Positions 27,791-36,206 of a stretch of 64,000 nt of DNA are shown piece by piece. Location: contig JAHJAA010000060.1 in NCBI GenBank assembly GCA_018814305.1, forward strand, positions 1 to 64,000, written 5' to 3'. The position numbers and the translations under genes were made by a program. The notes under the pieces are model-generated. The model was not told the origin of the DNA and did no database searches. It saw nothing but the letters and a program-made list of their open reading frames with translations. Within the stretch, counting starts at the first letter, position 1, and each line of letters opens with the position of its first letter. Source of the stretch: Pseudomonadota bacterium. Its GTDB lineage: Bacteria; Desulfobacterota; Desulfobulbia; Desulfobulbales; JAGXFP01.

Positions 27791-28564
27791 ATGATCAACT
27801 TCTTTAAGCGACTCTTTCGTACAAAATCCCTACCTATGTCCTCTGCCGGACTGACCCACCCAGGGTTGGTCAGAAAAAAAAACGAAGACCATTTTGTCCA
27901 ATTCAAAGATCGCAAACTCTTCCTGGTCGCAGACGGAATGGGTGGCCATCAAGGCGGGGAAGTGGCCAGTCATACAGCAATCCAGATCATAGCCGACGAT
28001 CTTACCGATACAGTTTTGACTTCCGCTGGATCCGATCAAGCTGAAATCCGCCATGCCTTGCTGAGAAGTTTTGAACGGGCCAACAATGCTGTGATGGTAA
28101 GAGCCAACTCAGATGAAACGTTAACCGGCATGGGCTGCACTCTGATCGCTGCTGTATTGAATGGCCAGACCCTTCATACCTGCCATGTCGGAGATACCCG
28201 ATGTTACGTGGTTGACGATCTTGCTCTCCACCAGATCACCCAGGACCACTCGGCCCTGGTTGAACGACTTAATGATTCCAGCCCAAACTTGGAAAATGAT
28301 CCTCTCCCAGCGAGACATGCGGTCACCAGAGTGATCGGCTTCCCTTTTCCGGAACCTCCGGAATATAACGCGGTTCACATCAAGTCTGGAGATCGCATAC
28401 TGCTCTGCTCCGACGGACTGTGGTCCATGGTTGATGAAGAGAGCATCCGCACTGTTCTGCAAGAGGCACGCTCTGCTGAAAAAACGGTGGAAACCTTGAT
28501 TGATCTGGCCAACGAGGCTGGCGGCCTAGACAATATCACTGCCGTATTGATTATGATCGACTGA
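27791..28564 (+). CDS. PP2C-family protein phosphatase
   Basis: 257 residues from the ATG at 27791, with ribosome site GGGAG. All PP2C motifs are present: GLVRKKNEDHF, LVADGMGGHQGG, GCTLIAAV, HVGDTRCYVV, TQDHSALVERL, LLCSDGLWSM and GGLDNITAVLI. The metal-binding aspartates of DGMGG, SDG and LDN are intact, so it should be an active Mn/Mg-dependent Ser/Thr phosphatase and the natural counterpart of the kinase upstream. A 250-base gap separates them; this and the absence of type VI secretion genes suggest a stand-alone regulatory module. Confidence 0.93.
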   Translation: MINFFKRLFRTKSLPMSSAGLTHPGLVRKKNEDHFVQFKDRKLFLVADGMGGHQGGEVASHTAIQIIADDLTDTVLTSAGSDQAEIRHALLRSFERANNAVMVRANSDETLTGMGCTLIAAVLNGQTLHTCHVGDTRCYVVDDLALHQITQDHSALVERLNDSSPNLENDPLPARHAVTRVIGFPFPEPPEYNAVHIKSGDRILLCSDGLWSMVDEESIRTVLQEARSAEKTVETLIDLANEAGGLDNITAVLIMID

Positions 28565-29020
28565 CCAATAAAATCCCCCCAGGCAAGAGAACCCCCAAAA
28601 TCAAGTTTATTCCAGGGTTTCCAACAAATGATTTAAGATAACGGGATTACATTTGAGAGCATGCCCCCCCTTTGCCTCCCAATCTACACCCTTGATTCCC
28701 GTGCAGTTCACCTTCTCCATAGTCCACAGAATCATTCGCAGAAAGCCCCCCAATTTTAATACGTCTCTTGAGCACAGTAATCACTTGAAAACCATTCAAG
28801 GCCATTTTCATATTTCGGTTCAAACCATACACATTCATCGGTGTGGTCGATACGCTGTTGATATCGTATATACGACAATTAACTCCTGGCCTTTACAAAT
28901 ATTTACCCATCTCATTTTACGTTTGATCAGATGCGCGTTGGTTCATTGACAAACCGGCTTCAAGATGTTTTAATCATCTTTATTTTTTTCAGTTACTCGA
29001 CATCAATAGTGAGAAAGGCG
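28565..29020. other. Intergenic region before the M23 peptidase gene
   Basis: 456 bases. No convincing coding sequence on either strand. The frame of the next gene is open back to an ATG at 28931, but the ATG at 29021 has the ribosome site (GAGAAAGG) and starts at the family's usual N-terminus. A TTGATA near 28857 and AT-rich sequence after it could be promoter elements. No stable RNA structure stands out. Confidence 0.4.
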
Positions 29021-29932
29021 ATGGACCGTAAACTACACATCATAGTTACCGGTGAGCAGGGCTTGGCCAGAACTTTTGTTTTGTCCAAACCTATTGTCTT
29101 GAGAGTGCTGATATTTCTCGTTCTGATCTTATCGATCACCACGACCGCTACCTTCCAATTCTCGTTCACCAATGTCGACCTTCAGCAAAAAGTATCGACC
29201 CTGCAAAGCAACCTCAACGAACTCTCCGCTGAAAACAAGACCCTGAATTCTCAAGTTCTCAACCTTGAAGAGAAGAACAAAACCCAACTCACCGGGGTTT
29301 ATGGCGAACTCAGCCAAAGAAGCCAGACCATTGACACAATCCTGGGGACCCTTGACATCGTTTCACCAGAAAAGAAAAGCCGATCTGGAGGAAAAGGCGG
29401 TCCTGCCCCACCCATGAATACTGATAACAGCGGAGGCCCTTTCATCGGAATTTCTGGAGATTCGTGTGAAGATCTAATCATGAAGGTCGACCGGGACATG
29501 GATCTTCTTCGTTTTCTTCCCCTGGGATATCCGGTCAAGGCCAATCGAATCTCTTCCTCGTATGGCCGCCGCACCGATCCCATGAACGGCATACTCGCCT
29601 TTCATGACGGTGTTGACCTGAGTGGAGAACCCGGACTTCAAGTAAAGGCCACCGCCGACGGTAGAGTCCTTGAAAGGGGGAACAACCCTACCTATGGCTG
29701 GTACGTCAAGGTTGATCACGGCAACCGTTTCACCACGCTCTATGCCCACAACCAAAAGTTGCTGGTAAAAAAAGGCGACACAGTGACCCGAGGGCAGATC
29801 ATTGCCACAATGGGCAACAGCGGTCGCTCCACGGGCCCCCATCTCCATTATGAAATCCGCTATAAAAAAAAACCGGTCAATCCTCTTAAATTCCTGAATA
29901 TCTACAAACTCATTTCCACTGGGGACGCCTGA
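29021..29932 (+). CDS. M23 (LytM/Csd-like) peptidoglycan endopeptidase, membrane-anchored
   Basis: 303 residues. The N-terminus KLHIIVTGEQG, then a single membrane segment (VLRVLIFLVLILSITTTATF), a coiled coil (about 50-105), and a C-terminal M23 domain with SSSYGRRTDPMNG, FHDGVDLSG, and HLHYEIRY. The zinc ligands H (FHDG), D (DLSG) and H (HLHYE) are present, so it should be active. It cleaves peptide cross-links in peptidoglycan from the periplasmic face. The bactofilin gene starts three bases after its stop; this pairing is typical of cell-shape modules such as Helicobacter Csd1/CcmA. Confidence 0.92.
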   Translation: MDRKLHIIVTGEQGLARTFVLSKPIVLRVLIFLVLILSITTTATFQFSFTNVDLQQKVSTLQSNLNELSAENKTLNSQVLNLEEKNKTQLTGVYGELSQRSQTIDTILGTLDIVSPEKKSRSGGKGGPAPPMNTDNSGGPFIGISGDSCEDLIMKVDRDMDLLRFLPLGYPVKANRISSSYGRRTDPMNGILAFHDGVDLSGEPGLQVKATADGRVLERGNNPTYGWYVKVDHGNRFTTLYAHNQKLLVKKGDTVTRGQIIATMGNSGRSTGPHLHYEIRYKKKPVNPLKFLNIYKLISTGDA

Positions 29933-29934
29933 CC

Positions 29935-30378
29935 ATGGGATTATTTAAAGGTTCCGCCGACTCTGCCCAAACCGAAAACAACGGGGGAATCAGTAGTATT
30001 ATCGGAAAAGGAATGACAGTGGTCGGTGACCTCACCTTCTCAGGTAAAGTGCGCATTGATGGCAATATTGAGGGAAACATCACCGGTGATTATCTTATCC
30101 TCAGTCAGGACGGCAACATTACCGGCGACATCGAGGCAGCAACGGTAGTCTGTCACGGTCAGATCGACGGAAATCTGAGAATTGCCAAGCTCTACCTGAA
30201 AAAAAGCGGTGTGATTAACGGACGCCTTGACACCTCTGATCTTTCCGTGGAATCCGGTGGCGTCTTGAATGGTGAAATCCGTTCACATGCGGCCACTCAA
30301 GAGGTCGGCCTCAACCAGATTACAGCCTCTCCAGAAAAAGAGATACATCCTCCCTCTCTGCCTCACGCTATCTCGTAA
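29935..30378 (+). CDS. Bactofilin (polymer-forming cytoskeletal protein)
   Basis: 147 residues. The bactofilin core (about 20-125) is a right-handed beta-helix with repeating glycine and hydrophobic residues: GKGMTVVGDLTFSGKVRIDG, then GNITGDIEAATVVCHGQIDG. It has flexible, polar ends, as usual in the family. Bactofilins polymerise without nucleotide and act at the inner membrane to position cell-wall enzymes. The partner is the M23 endopeptidase immediately upstream. Confidence 0.93.
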   Translation: MGLFKGSADSAQTENNGGISSIIGKGMTVVGDLTFSGKVRIDGNIEGNITGDYLILSQDGNITGDIEAATVVCHGQIDGNLRIAKLYLKKSGVINGRLDTSDLSVESGGVLNGEIRSHAATQEVGLNQITASPEKEIHPPSLPHAIS

Positions 30379-30551
30379 TCTTACAAAAAATCGTTACTAT
30401 CCAGCATGATCGCACTGAAGGGACAAAAGCCACCGAACTGTAACTGTTCAGATGTGCCCTAGATTCCCGCCATTTGGACGATCAGTCTATACCCCGGGTA
30501 TGCTGGGCGAGCAGATGGTAAGGAGATTGGACGAGAATTCCGGTGCCCCCC

Positions 30552-30659
30552 ATGGAACGACATATCGGTCCGGACATTTTTCTGAGAAATCCCGAGACTT
30601 ATTCCGGTTTTCTCACCTCTATTAATGATCATTTACGGGCTGTTCTTCCCCTGGCGTGA
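30552..30659 (+). CDS. Possible small ORF overlapping the rarA start
   Basis: 35 codons from ATG 30552 (or 38 from GTG 30543), ending in a TGA that overlaps the GTG start of rarA as GTGA, the same arrangement as other coupled genes in this window. The product has no known motif, and there is no ribosome site at a proper distance (AGGAG at 30520-30524 is too far). It could be a leader peptide that drives rarA translation, or chance. Confidence 0.25.
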   Translation: MERHIGPDIFLRNPETYSGFLTSINDHLRAVLPLA

Positions 30660-32008
30660 CTTCTCAACCGACCCCCCATATCCCTTTGGCCGAACAGCTT
30701 CGCCCGCTGGTTTTAGAGGATTTTATCGGCCAGGAACACCTTCTGGCTGAAGGCAAACTCCTGCACCGCCTGATCGACCAGCAACAAATTCCCTCACTTA
30801 TTTTATGGGGCCCCCCGGGGGTCGGCAAGACAACCCTGGCCCACATCATTGCCAACACCACCGGGGCAAATTTTGTATTTTTTTCCGCAGTCCTTTCCGG
30901 GGTCAAAGAAATTCGATCGATTGTCGAACAGGCAAAAATCATTCTGAACCTGGAGAGACGTCCTACTATCCTTTTTGTTGATGAAATTCACCGCTTTAAC
31001 AAAAGCCAGCAGGATGCCTTCCTGCCACATGTGGAAAGCGGATTACTCACTCTAATCGGAGCGACAACCGAAAATCCTTCCTTTCAGGTCATCGCCCCCC
31101 TGCTCTCCAGATGTAGAGTTCTGGTCCTCGAACAACTTTCCACCAAGGATCTTCTGGGGATCACCAACCGGGCCATCAATCTCCTCAAGAAAAATGATGC
31201 CCGTTGGCAATCATTAACAATTGATGATGATGCCGCCGATCACCTGGTCAGGATTGCAGACGGAGACGCCAGGCGCCTCTTAAATAGCCTTGAAGTGGCC
31301 TGCTCTCTTCTTGAAAATGGTGCCGACACCAAACAGGCCCTGACCCTTGACCTGGTCGAAGAGGCCATCCAGCGCCGTAGCCTTCGATATGACAAGGACG
31401 GAGAAGAACATTACAATTTAATCTCAGCTCTCCATAAAAGTATGCGCGATAGCGACCCCGACGGCTCCCTCTACTGGCTTGTTCGAATGCTGCACGCAGG
31501 GGAAGAACCCCTCTATATTGCCAGAAGGCTCATCCGTTTCGCCTCTGAGGATATTGGGGTAGCCGACCCGACCGCACTCGCCCTAGCACTCAATGCCCGA
31601 GAAAGCTATCGAATCCTCGGCTCTCCGGAAGGCGAACTCTCTTTGGCCCAGGCCGTGATCTACCTGGCCACAGCTCCCAAGAGTAATGCATCATACATGG
31701 CCTACCGTGGGGTCTCTCAAGAAATCATGAAAAGCGGGAGCCTTCCGGTTCCCATGCATATTCGTAACGCTCCCACCGGTTTAATGAAAAAACTTGGGTA
31801 TGGCGAAGGTTACCAGTATGCCCATGATCATGCCGATTCCATCGTGTTTCAAGAGCATCTACCCGATGAGCTTCGTGGAAAACAATTCTATCATCCTAGC
31901 AACCGTGGCCACGAAGCGGTAGTTGGTGATCGCCTGAGCAAGTGGCGAAAAATACTTGAACAACGCCAGCACCAAAAAACGGAACCAACCCATCAGCTCA
32001 AAAAGTGA
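30656..32008 (+). CDS. rarA: Replication-associated recombination protein A (AAA+ ATPase)
   Basis: 450 residues. N-terminus [20 protein letters not shown], Walker [10 protein letters not shown], Walker [12 protein letters not shown], and the C-terminal MgsA oligomerisation domain with [20 protein letters not shown] and [16 protein letters not shown]. It acts at stalled replication forks as a clamp-loader-like tetramer. The GTG start at 30656 lacks its own ribosome site and overlaps a small frame. The selenoprotein gene begins 43 bases after the stop. Confidence 0.94.
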   Translation: MTSQPTPHIPLAEQLRPLVLEDFIGQEHLLAEGKLLHRLIDQQQIPSLILWGPPGVGKTTLAHIIANTTGANFVFFSAVLSGVKEIRSIVEQAKIILNLERRPTILFVDEIHRFNKSQQDAFLPHVESGLLTLIGATTENPSFQVIAPLLSRCRVLVLEQLSTKDLLGITNRAINLLKKNDARWQSLTIDDDAADHLVRIADGDARRLLNSLEVACSLLENGADTKQALTLDLVEEAIQRRSLRYDKDGEEHYNLISALHKSMRDSDPDGSLYWLVRMLHAGEEPLYIARRLIRFASEDIGVADPTALALALNARESYRILGSPEGELSLAQAVIYLATAPKSNASYMAYRGVSQEIMKSGSLPVPMHIRNAPTGLMKKLGYGEGYQYAHDHADSIVFQEHLPDELRGKQFYHPSNRGHEAVVGDRLSKWRKILEQRQHQKTEPTHQLKK

Positions 32009-32050
32009 CTTTGATTACAAACTGAAAGACCCCTTAAAAGGAATCACCTT

Positions 32051-33586
32051 ATGAAACAATCAGCCTTTATTTATGTTCTGTTCATCTTCAGCCTTATCGT
32101 TCCCCGGACCTCCGGAGCGGCCCCTCAATCCAACTTCACCATTCTTTTTTCCAACAACGTCAATGGTGAAACCGAACCATGCGGTTGAAAGGCTCACCAA
32201 TTGGGCGGTCTGTCCAAAAAAGCGTCACTCTTCAGTCAACAGCAGGGAACATCTGAAGACACCCTGATTCTTGATGGGGGAGGACTCCTCTTTGACTCCC
32301 CCCGAATAACTGTCCACAAAATCAAACAGGCAGAAATCAACGCCCAGGGCATTATTAAAGCCTATAATCTCATTGGCTACGATGCAGTCGGTATCACCGG
32401 TCAGGACCTGGCCGCTGGGTACGATTTTCTCAACAAAATCAAGAAAGAATCCAACTTTGCCTGGCTCAGTGCCAATCTCTATCTAAAGGACTCTGTTCTT
32501 CCTCTTTTCCAACCATTTCTTTCAAAAATGATCGGGAACCAAGCCATAACCATTATCGGATTGACCGGCCCAGGGCTTGACGGTGACCGACAGTTGGAAG
32601 AAAAAATCGTCATTCGCCCCTGGCAGGAGATCCTCCCTGATCTACTCAACACCTCAAAAATAAAAAACACCTTTATTATTTTGCTCACCGACCTGGATCG
32701 GAAAAGCTGCCAGGAAATAACCGAACTTTACCCAAGCATCAACCTCATCATCCAGGCTGCAAATCAGGACGAAAATATCTCTCCGGTTCCGCTCAATGAA
32801 ACAACTCTCTTGACCTCAACCGGACGAAAAGGAAAATTCACCGGCCTATTGAGCATTTCCTGGATAAACGGGGGGCGCTGGGATGGGCGTCTGACGGCAG
32901 AACTTTCCCGGAAGAAAATCGCCAGGGACAGGGTTGATCTGTTAATCGACCAATACACCGGAAATCCGGAAAAAACCGAATTGATCAAAAAACTTCAGGA
33001 GAAGCGCACCATTTTGAGCGCCGAACTGGCCCAACTGGAATTAAAAACAAGCCAGCTGGAACAAGCCTCATACTCAATAAAATTTTCTGCAATCGAATCT
33101 ACGTTGCCCGATGCGCCGGATGTGTCCCAGATAGTCGAAGAGACCAAGAGACAGGTCAACCGTACCGGTCAAGATGAAGGGATAAACCGTCAATCGCCGG
33201 ATCGTTCAAAAATTATTTCAAGCAGCTTCATCGGCTGGAAGGTTTGTGGGTCCTGTCATTCGGCTCAAGTGGCCAGCTGGCAAACGACCCCCCATTTTGC
33301 TTCTTTTGCTGGATTAACCGACACGGAGCAGCAGTTTAACCGCAATTGCATTCCCTGCCATGTTACCGGAGTTTTTTCTGGTTCCGAAGAGTATGCCCTG
33401 GAACTTCCAGAAGAGTTGCAGCTGGTCGGATGCGAGGCTTGTCACGGCCCGGGGCGAAAACATCAGATGGATCCAAAGGGTAATCCTACCATCCCCCCCG
33501 ACCAAGTGCTTTGCCTGAGGTGCCACAACCCTGAAAATGATGATTCATTTGATTTCGTTAGGGATAAGGCTAAAGTCCATCCCTGA
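32051..33586 (+). CDS. Selenoprotein: UshA-like domain fused to a four-haem cytochrome domain (in-frame TGA = Sec46)
   Basis: 511 codons with one in-frame TGA (32186-32188, residue 46). Start ATG 32051 has ribosome site AAGGA and gives a signal peptide (SAFIYVLFIFSLIVPRTSGA). The mature start FTILFSNNVNGETEPCG-Sec aligns with metallophosphatase/5'-nucleotidase-like proteins whose usual text is EPCGC followed by QLGGL. The TGA replaces the second Cys, so a CGU motif is formed. The frame continues with matching sequence on both sides of the TGA and without other stops. The metal-binding His of true UshA is absent (NNVNG). The C-terminus has four haem motifs: CGSCH (399), CIPCH (433), CEACH (461), CLRCH (488), like cytochrome c554. 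It is probably a periplasmic redox protein; its substrate is unknown. Plain ORF callers would start it at 32201 and lose the signal peptide and Sec. Confidence 0.85.
32186..32217 (+). promoter_or_regulatory. Sec codon and bacterial SECIS hairpin
   Basis: TGA at 32186-32188. After exactly 18 nt, TTGGGC (32201-32206) pairs with GTCCAA (32212-32217; one G-U pair) around the loop GGTCT (32207-32211). The GGUCU loop and the 18-nt spacing equal those of the E. coli fdhF SECIS as I recall it. SelB recognises this loop and delivers Sec-tRNA at the UGA. I have not folded it by computation. Confidence 0.82.
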
Positions 33587-33611
33587 ACTCTGAGTCCACC
33601 TCTGTTTTGAT

Positions 33612-33646
33612 AAAAAAAAGCCCTGCCGAAACGGCAGGGCTTTTTT
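33612..33646. terminator. Bidirectional intrinsic terminator between convergent genes
   Basis: AAAAAAGCCCTGCCG, loop AAA, CGGCAGGGCTTTTTT: an 11-bp perfect GC-rich stem with A-tract on one side and T-tract on the other. It should end transcription of the selenoprotein gene and of ppaC. Confidence 0.93.
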
Positions 33647-33670
33647 GATACTCTTACAAAATAAAAAGAA

Positions 33671-34600
33671 TCAGCAACCAAATGCCTTCTGCAGAGGCGG
33701 CACGGTCTGCTTCTTACGGCTCATCATCCCCTCAACCCACATGGAGCTGCCTGAAATTTTGGCACCGAAAGCCTTTTCAATCAAAGCGTTATCATCAGAA
33801 GCCACCAGCAGGTCGGTACCTTCCTTGACGACATCAGTGAGCATAAACAGCACGGAGTGACGACCGTCAGCCTTTTGATCCTGAACAGCCTTATAGAGAT
33901 CGTCACGAATCGAAGCGACCTGATCCAGGGTGGCAAGCTCGATCTGACCAATTCCCACCTTTTTACCGTTCATGTCAAAATCTTTGTAGTCACGGAACAA
34001 GAGATCCTTGATCGGCACACCGGCAATCGAGGATTTGGCCTTGAGCATCTCCATGAACAATGCATCCTGATCGGTAACCCCGGCCAGGGGCAACAAAGCG
34101 GCGACCGCGACCTTATCAGCATTGGTGCAGGTCGGTGACTTGAAATTAACAGTATCGCTCAGGATAGCACAGAGCATAGCGCCGGCGATATTCTTCGGCA
34201 GATCCACTTTACTGTTCTGGTACATCTCCATAAGCACTGTACAGGTGCAACCAACCGGTTTCGCATAAAAGAAAATAGGACCGTTGGTGGTAACATCACC
34301 GATCTTATGATGATCGACGATACCAACCACGTTGGCACTACCGAGATTAGCCGGACCCTGGGCGAGATCACTGAAATCGACCAGAGCGACATCCTTGCCC
34401 GCAGCGTCGGTGAGTTCAGCCGGAGCGGTGAGACCAAACTTCTCCAACACAACCTTACTCTCCGGATTCAACTTGTCGGCAGAAATCTGCATACAGGCGA
34501 CGGCATCGGTGCCGGTTGCCTTCAGGTAATTGGCATAGGCAATCGCTGAGGCGACGGAATCGGTGTCGGGGTTGGAATGACCTACAACGTGGATACTCAT
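33671..34600 (-). CDS. ppaC: Manganese-dependent inorganic pyrophosphatase (DHH family II)
   Basis: 309 residues from the ATG at 34600, which has ribosome site GGAGG; the frame is open to 34615, but that ATG lies inside the ribosome site. Family II motifs: GHSNPDTDSVASAIAY, LVDFSD, GIVDHHKIGD (DHH) and the C-terminal SRKKQTVPPL. It hydrolyses pyrophosphate with Mn or Co in the cytoplasm and drives biosynthetic reactions; in sulfate reducers it also pulls sulfate activation, if this organism respires sulfate (not shown here). Single-gene unit. Confidence 0.95.
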   Translation of the reverse strand: MSIHVVGHSNPDTDSVASAIAYANYLKATGTDAVACMQISADKLNPESKVVLEKFGLTAPAELTDAAGKDVALVDFSDLAQGPANLGSANVVGIVDHHKIGDVTTNGPIFFYAKPVGCTCTVLMEMYQNSKVDLPKNIAGAMLCAILSDTVNFKSPTCTNADKVAVAALLPLAGVTDQDALFMEMLKAKSSIAGVPIKDLLFRDYKDFDMNGKKVGIGQIELATLDQVASIRDDLYKAVQDQKADGRHSVLFMLTDVVKEGTDLLVASDDNALIEKAFGAKISGSSMWVEGMMSRKKQTVPPLQKAFGC

Positions 34601-34993
34601 TTCAAATTCCTCCATAAAAAATTATTAAAACATCATAATAAACATGAGAACTCTCAGTCATATCATTAGGGCCTGCTATGGATGACAACGGGGTCGGAAT
34701 ATGAACACCTAATTCCTAGTTATCTGACCACCGCTTGAGACCTCCTCAAACCCTTAAAAGTTGGAGATTTTAGTGCCAATACCACCCAGAGTCAAGCTGT
34801 AAAAAAAAAAATTCCAATTGTTCATCATTTCCTACTATTATATTGATATAGACAAGATAGAAATCCCTAAAACTCTTCTTGAAAAATAGTTACAATAATC
34901 ACTCTCGTTGACCGTTTTCAATAAAGTGAACCCAACTACAAAGGAGAAAGGTACCGGTTCGTCTCGTCAAAACCCGGTTCTTCGCAATTCGAC
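34601..34993. other. Intergenic region between ppaC and a receiver gene
   Basis: 393 AT-rich bases between divergent genes. No coding sequence or stable structure is evident. It must hold promoters for both neighbours, but I cannot place them with confidence. Confidence 0.4.
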
Positions 34994-35494
34994 ATGACCA
35001 AGGACAACACATCCATTACGAATAACATCCCACCTGAACCTTCCCCAGCAGAACCCTCGGGAGAATCCAATAAAAAATCATCATTGATTAAAGAAATTTC
35101 TTTTGAGCGAACGAAGGTTCTCATCGCGGAAGACAACCCAGTGATTCGAAAAGGCTTAATCAACTTCCTGACGAAATGGGGATATGAACCCATTGAAGCC
35201 GAAACAGGAGATATCGCCTTCCAGATCGTCGAATCTTCACCCGATCTCAGATTGGCTGTATTTGATTGGAACCTACCGGGAATAAGTGGGATGCAACTCT
35301 GTCAACGGATCAGGTCCAGGACCTGCGAACATTATATGTATATTATCATGTTCAGTTCTCGAAAATCCGAGGAAGAGCAAATTATGGCATTAGATGGTGG
35401 GGCGGATGATTACCTGGTCAAGCCAAGCAAACCATCAATTCTCCGGGCTCGTCTGGGTGTCGGCAAACGTATTGTCGAATTTTCAGGAAGCTAA
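34994..35494 (+). CDS. Response regulator, single receiver with polar N-terminal extension
   Basis: 166 residues. Residues 1-38 are polar and proline-rich (NNIPPEPSPAEPSGESNKK), probably disordered. The receiver follows: acidic pair E46/D47, acceptor D91 in AVFDWNLPGISG and K143 in DYLVKPSKP. No output domain. A terminator follows the stop directly, so this is a single-gene unit; its kinase is not identifiable from context. Confidence 0.87.
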   Translation: MTKDNTSITNNIPPEPSPAEPSGESNKKSSLIKEISFERTKVLIAEDNPVIRKGLINFLTKWGYEPIEAETGDIAFQIVESSPDLRLAVFDWNLPGISGMQLCQRIRSRTCEHYMYIIMFSSRKSEEEQIMALDGGADDYLVKPSKPSILRARLGVGKRIVEFSGS

Positions 35495-35498
35495 AATC

Positions 35499-35535
35499 AA
35501 AAACCCCTGAAGAAATAATTTCATCAGGGGTTTTT
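35499..35535 (+). terminator. Intrinsic terminator after the receiver gene
   Basis: ACCCCTGA (35503-35510), loop, TCAGGGGT (35524-35531) with TTTTT behind and an A-tract in front. It fits the stop at 35494. Confidence 0.85.
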
Positions 35536-35768
35536 CAGGTAAACGGAGCTTGGTCAAAAACAAAACCATCTGACTTCGTAAATTATCCCAAAGTTTATGA
35601 GCTACCAGGCCCACCCCCAAGGATAATTTACCAAGTGCAGACAATGATGAAAGAGAAAAACCCAGGCACCAATATCGACAGCTAAGCAGCTAAACGGAGA
35701 CCCCTTAGCCATCTCATCCGGTACGATGGACTTTTTATGAGTCCATCAATATCAAGGTAGCAGAAAAC

Positions 35769-36206
35769 TCAAGCTGCCAGGCGCTGGGCCTCTTTTTTCT
35801 TCCTGATGGTGCAAGCCCGTTCAAAGGCCTTCCGTTTTCCGTATTTCGTTATTGAAACAGAGGTCTTTCCCTGCTTACCTTCTTTATTAACCCAACTGAC
35901 CTCGTAACGATTCAACTTGTCATTCAAACGGACTCCAACCACACCGGTCGAGGTGTTACTGACAGTAACAATATGTTTATCGGTCCGTTGTTTCCCTAGT
36001 TTCTTCTCGGTGGTGTCCCTCCAGGTCAAAGCAGCCAACAAACTGGAATACCGTCCACCATTCTTCTTATCTGAAAAGAATTTGGAGTGAGTTTTACCGA
36101 GAAATCTCACCCGGACATACCAACCGTGGGTTCGCTTTGAAGGTTGATCGATTCTTGCTACATCTTTGTGTTTTTCCAATAAGATTTTCTCTGACTTTTC
36201 TGACAT
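35769..36206 (-). CDS. AP2-domain-like DNA-binding protein, hypothetical
   Basis: 145 residues from the ATG at 36206 (ribosome site AGGAAA). The protein is highly basic. The C-terminal half (SNTSTGVVGVRLNDKLNRYE, then GKTSVSITKYGKRKAFERA) resembles the AP2/ERF fold (short beta-sheet plus helix) known from plant factors, homing endonucleases and many small bacterial proteins. The N-terminal half (HGWYVRVRFLGKTHSKFFSD) may be a second, degenerate copy. DNA binding is likely; function is unknown. It lies next to an AT-rich gap, and the two together could be a transferred segment. Confidence 0.65.
   Translation of the reverse strand: MSEKSEKILLEKHKDVARIDQPSKRTHGWYVRVRFLGKTHSKFFSDKKNGGRYSSLLAALTWRDTTEKKLGKQRTDKHIVTVSNTSTGVVGVRLNDKLNRYEVSWVNKEGKQGKTSVSITKYGKRKAFERACTIRKKKEAQRLAA

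Noticed and set aside
24422..28564. Type VI secretion regulator set
   Set aside because: FHA, kinase and PP2C are present, but there is no tss gene in the window; kept as a general signalling module.
32051..32200. Pseudogene or sequencing error at the TGA of 32186
   Set aside because: The frame continues exactly on both sides, TGA replaces a conserved Cys, and a SECIS-like hairpin follows at the right distance; Sec explains all of this better.
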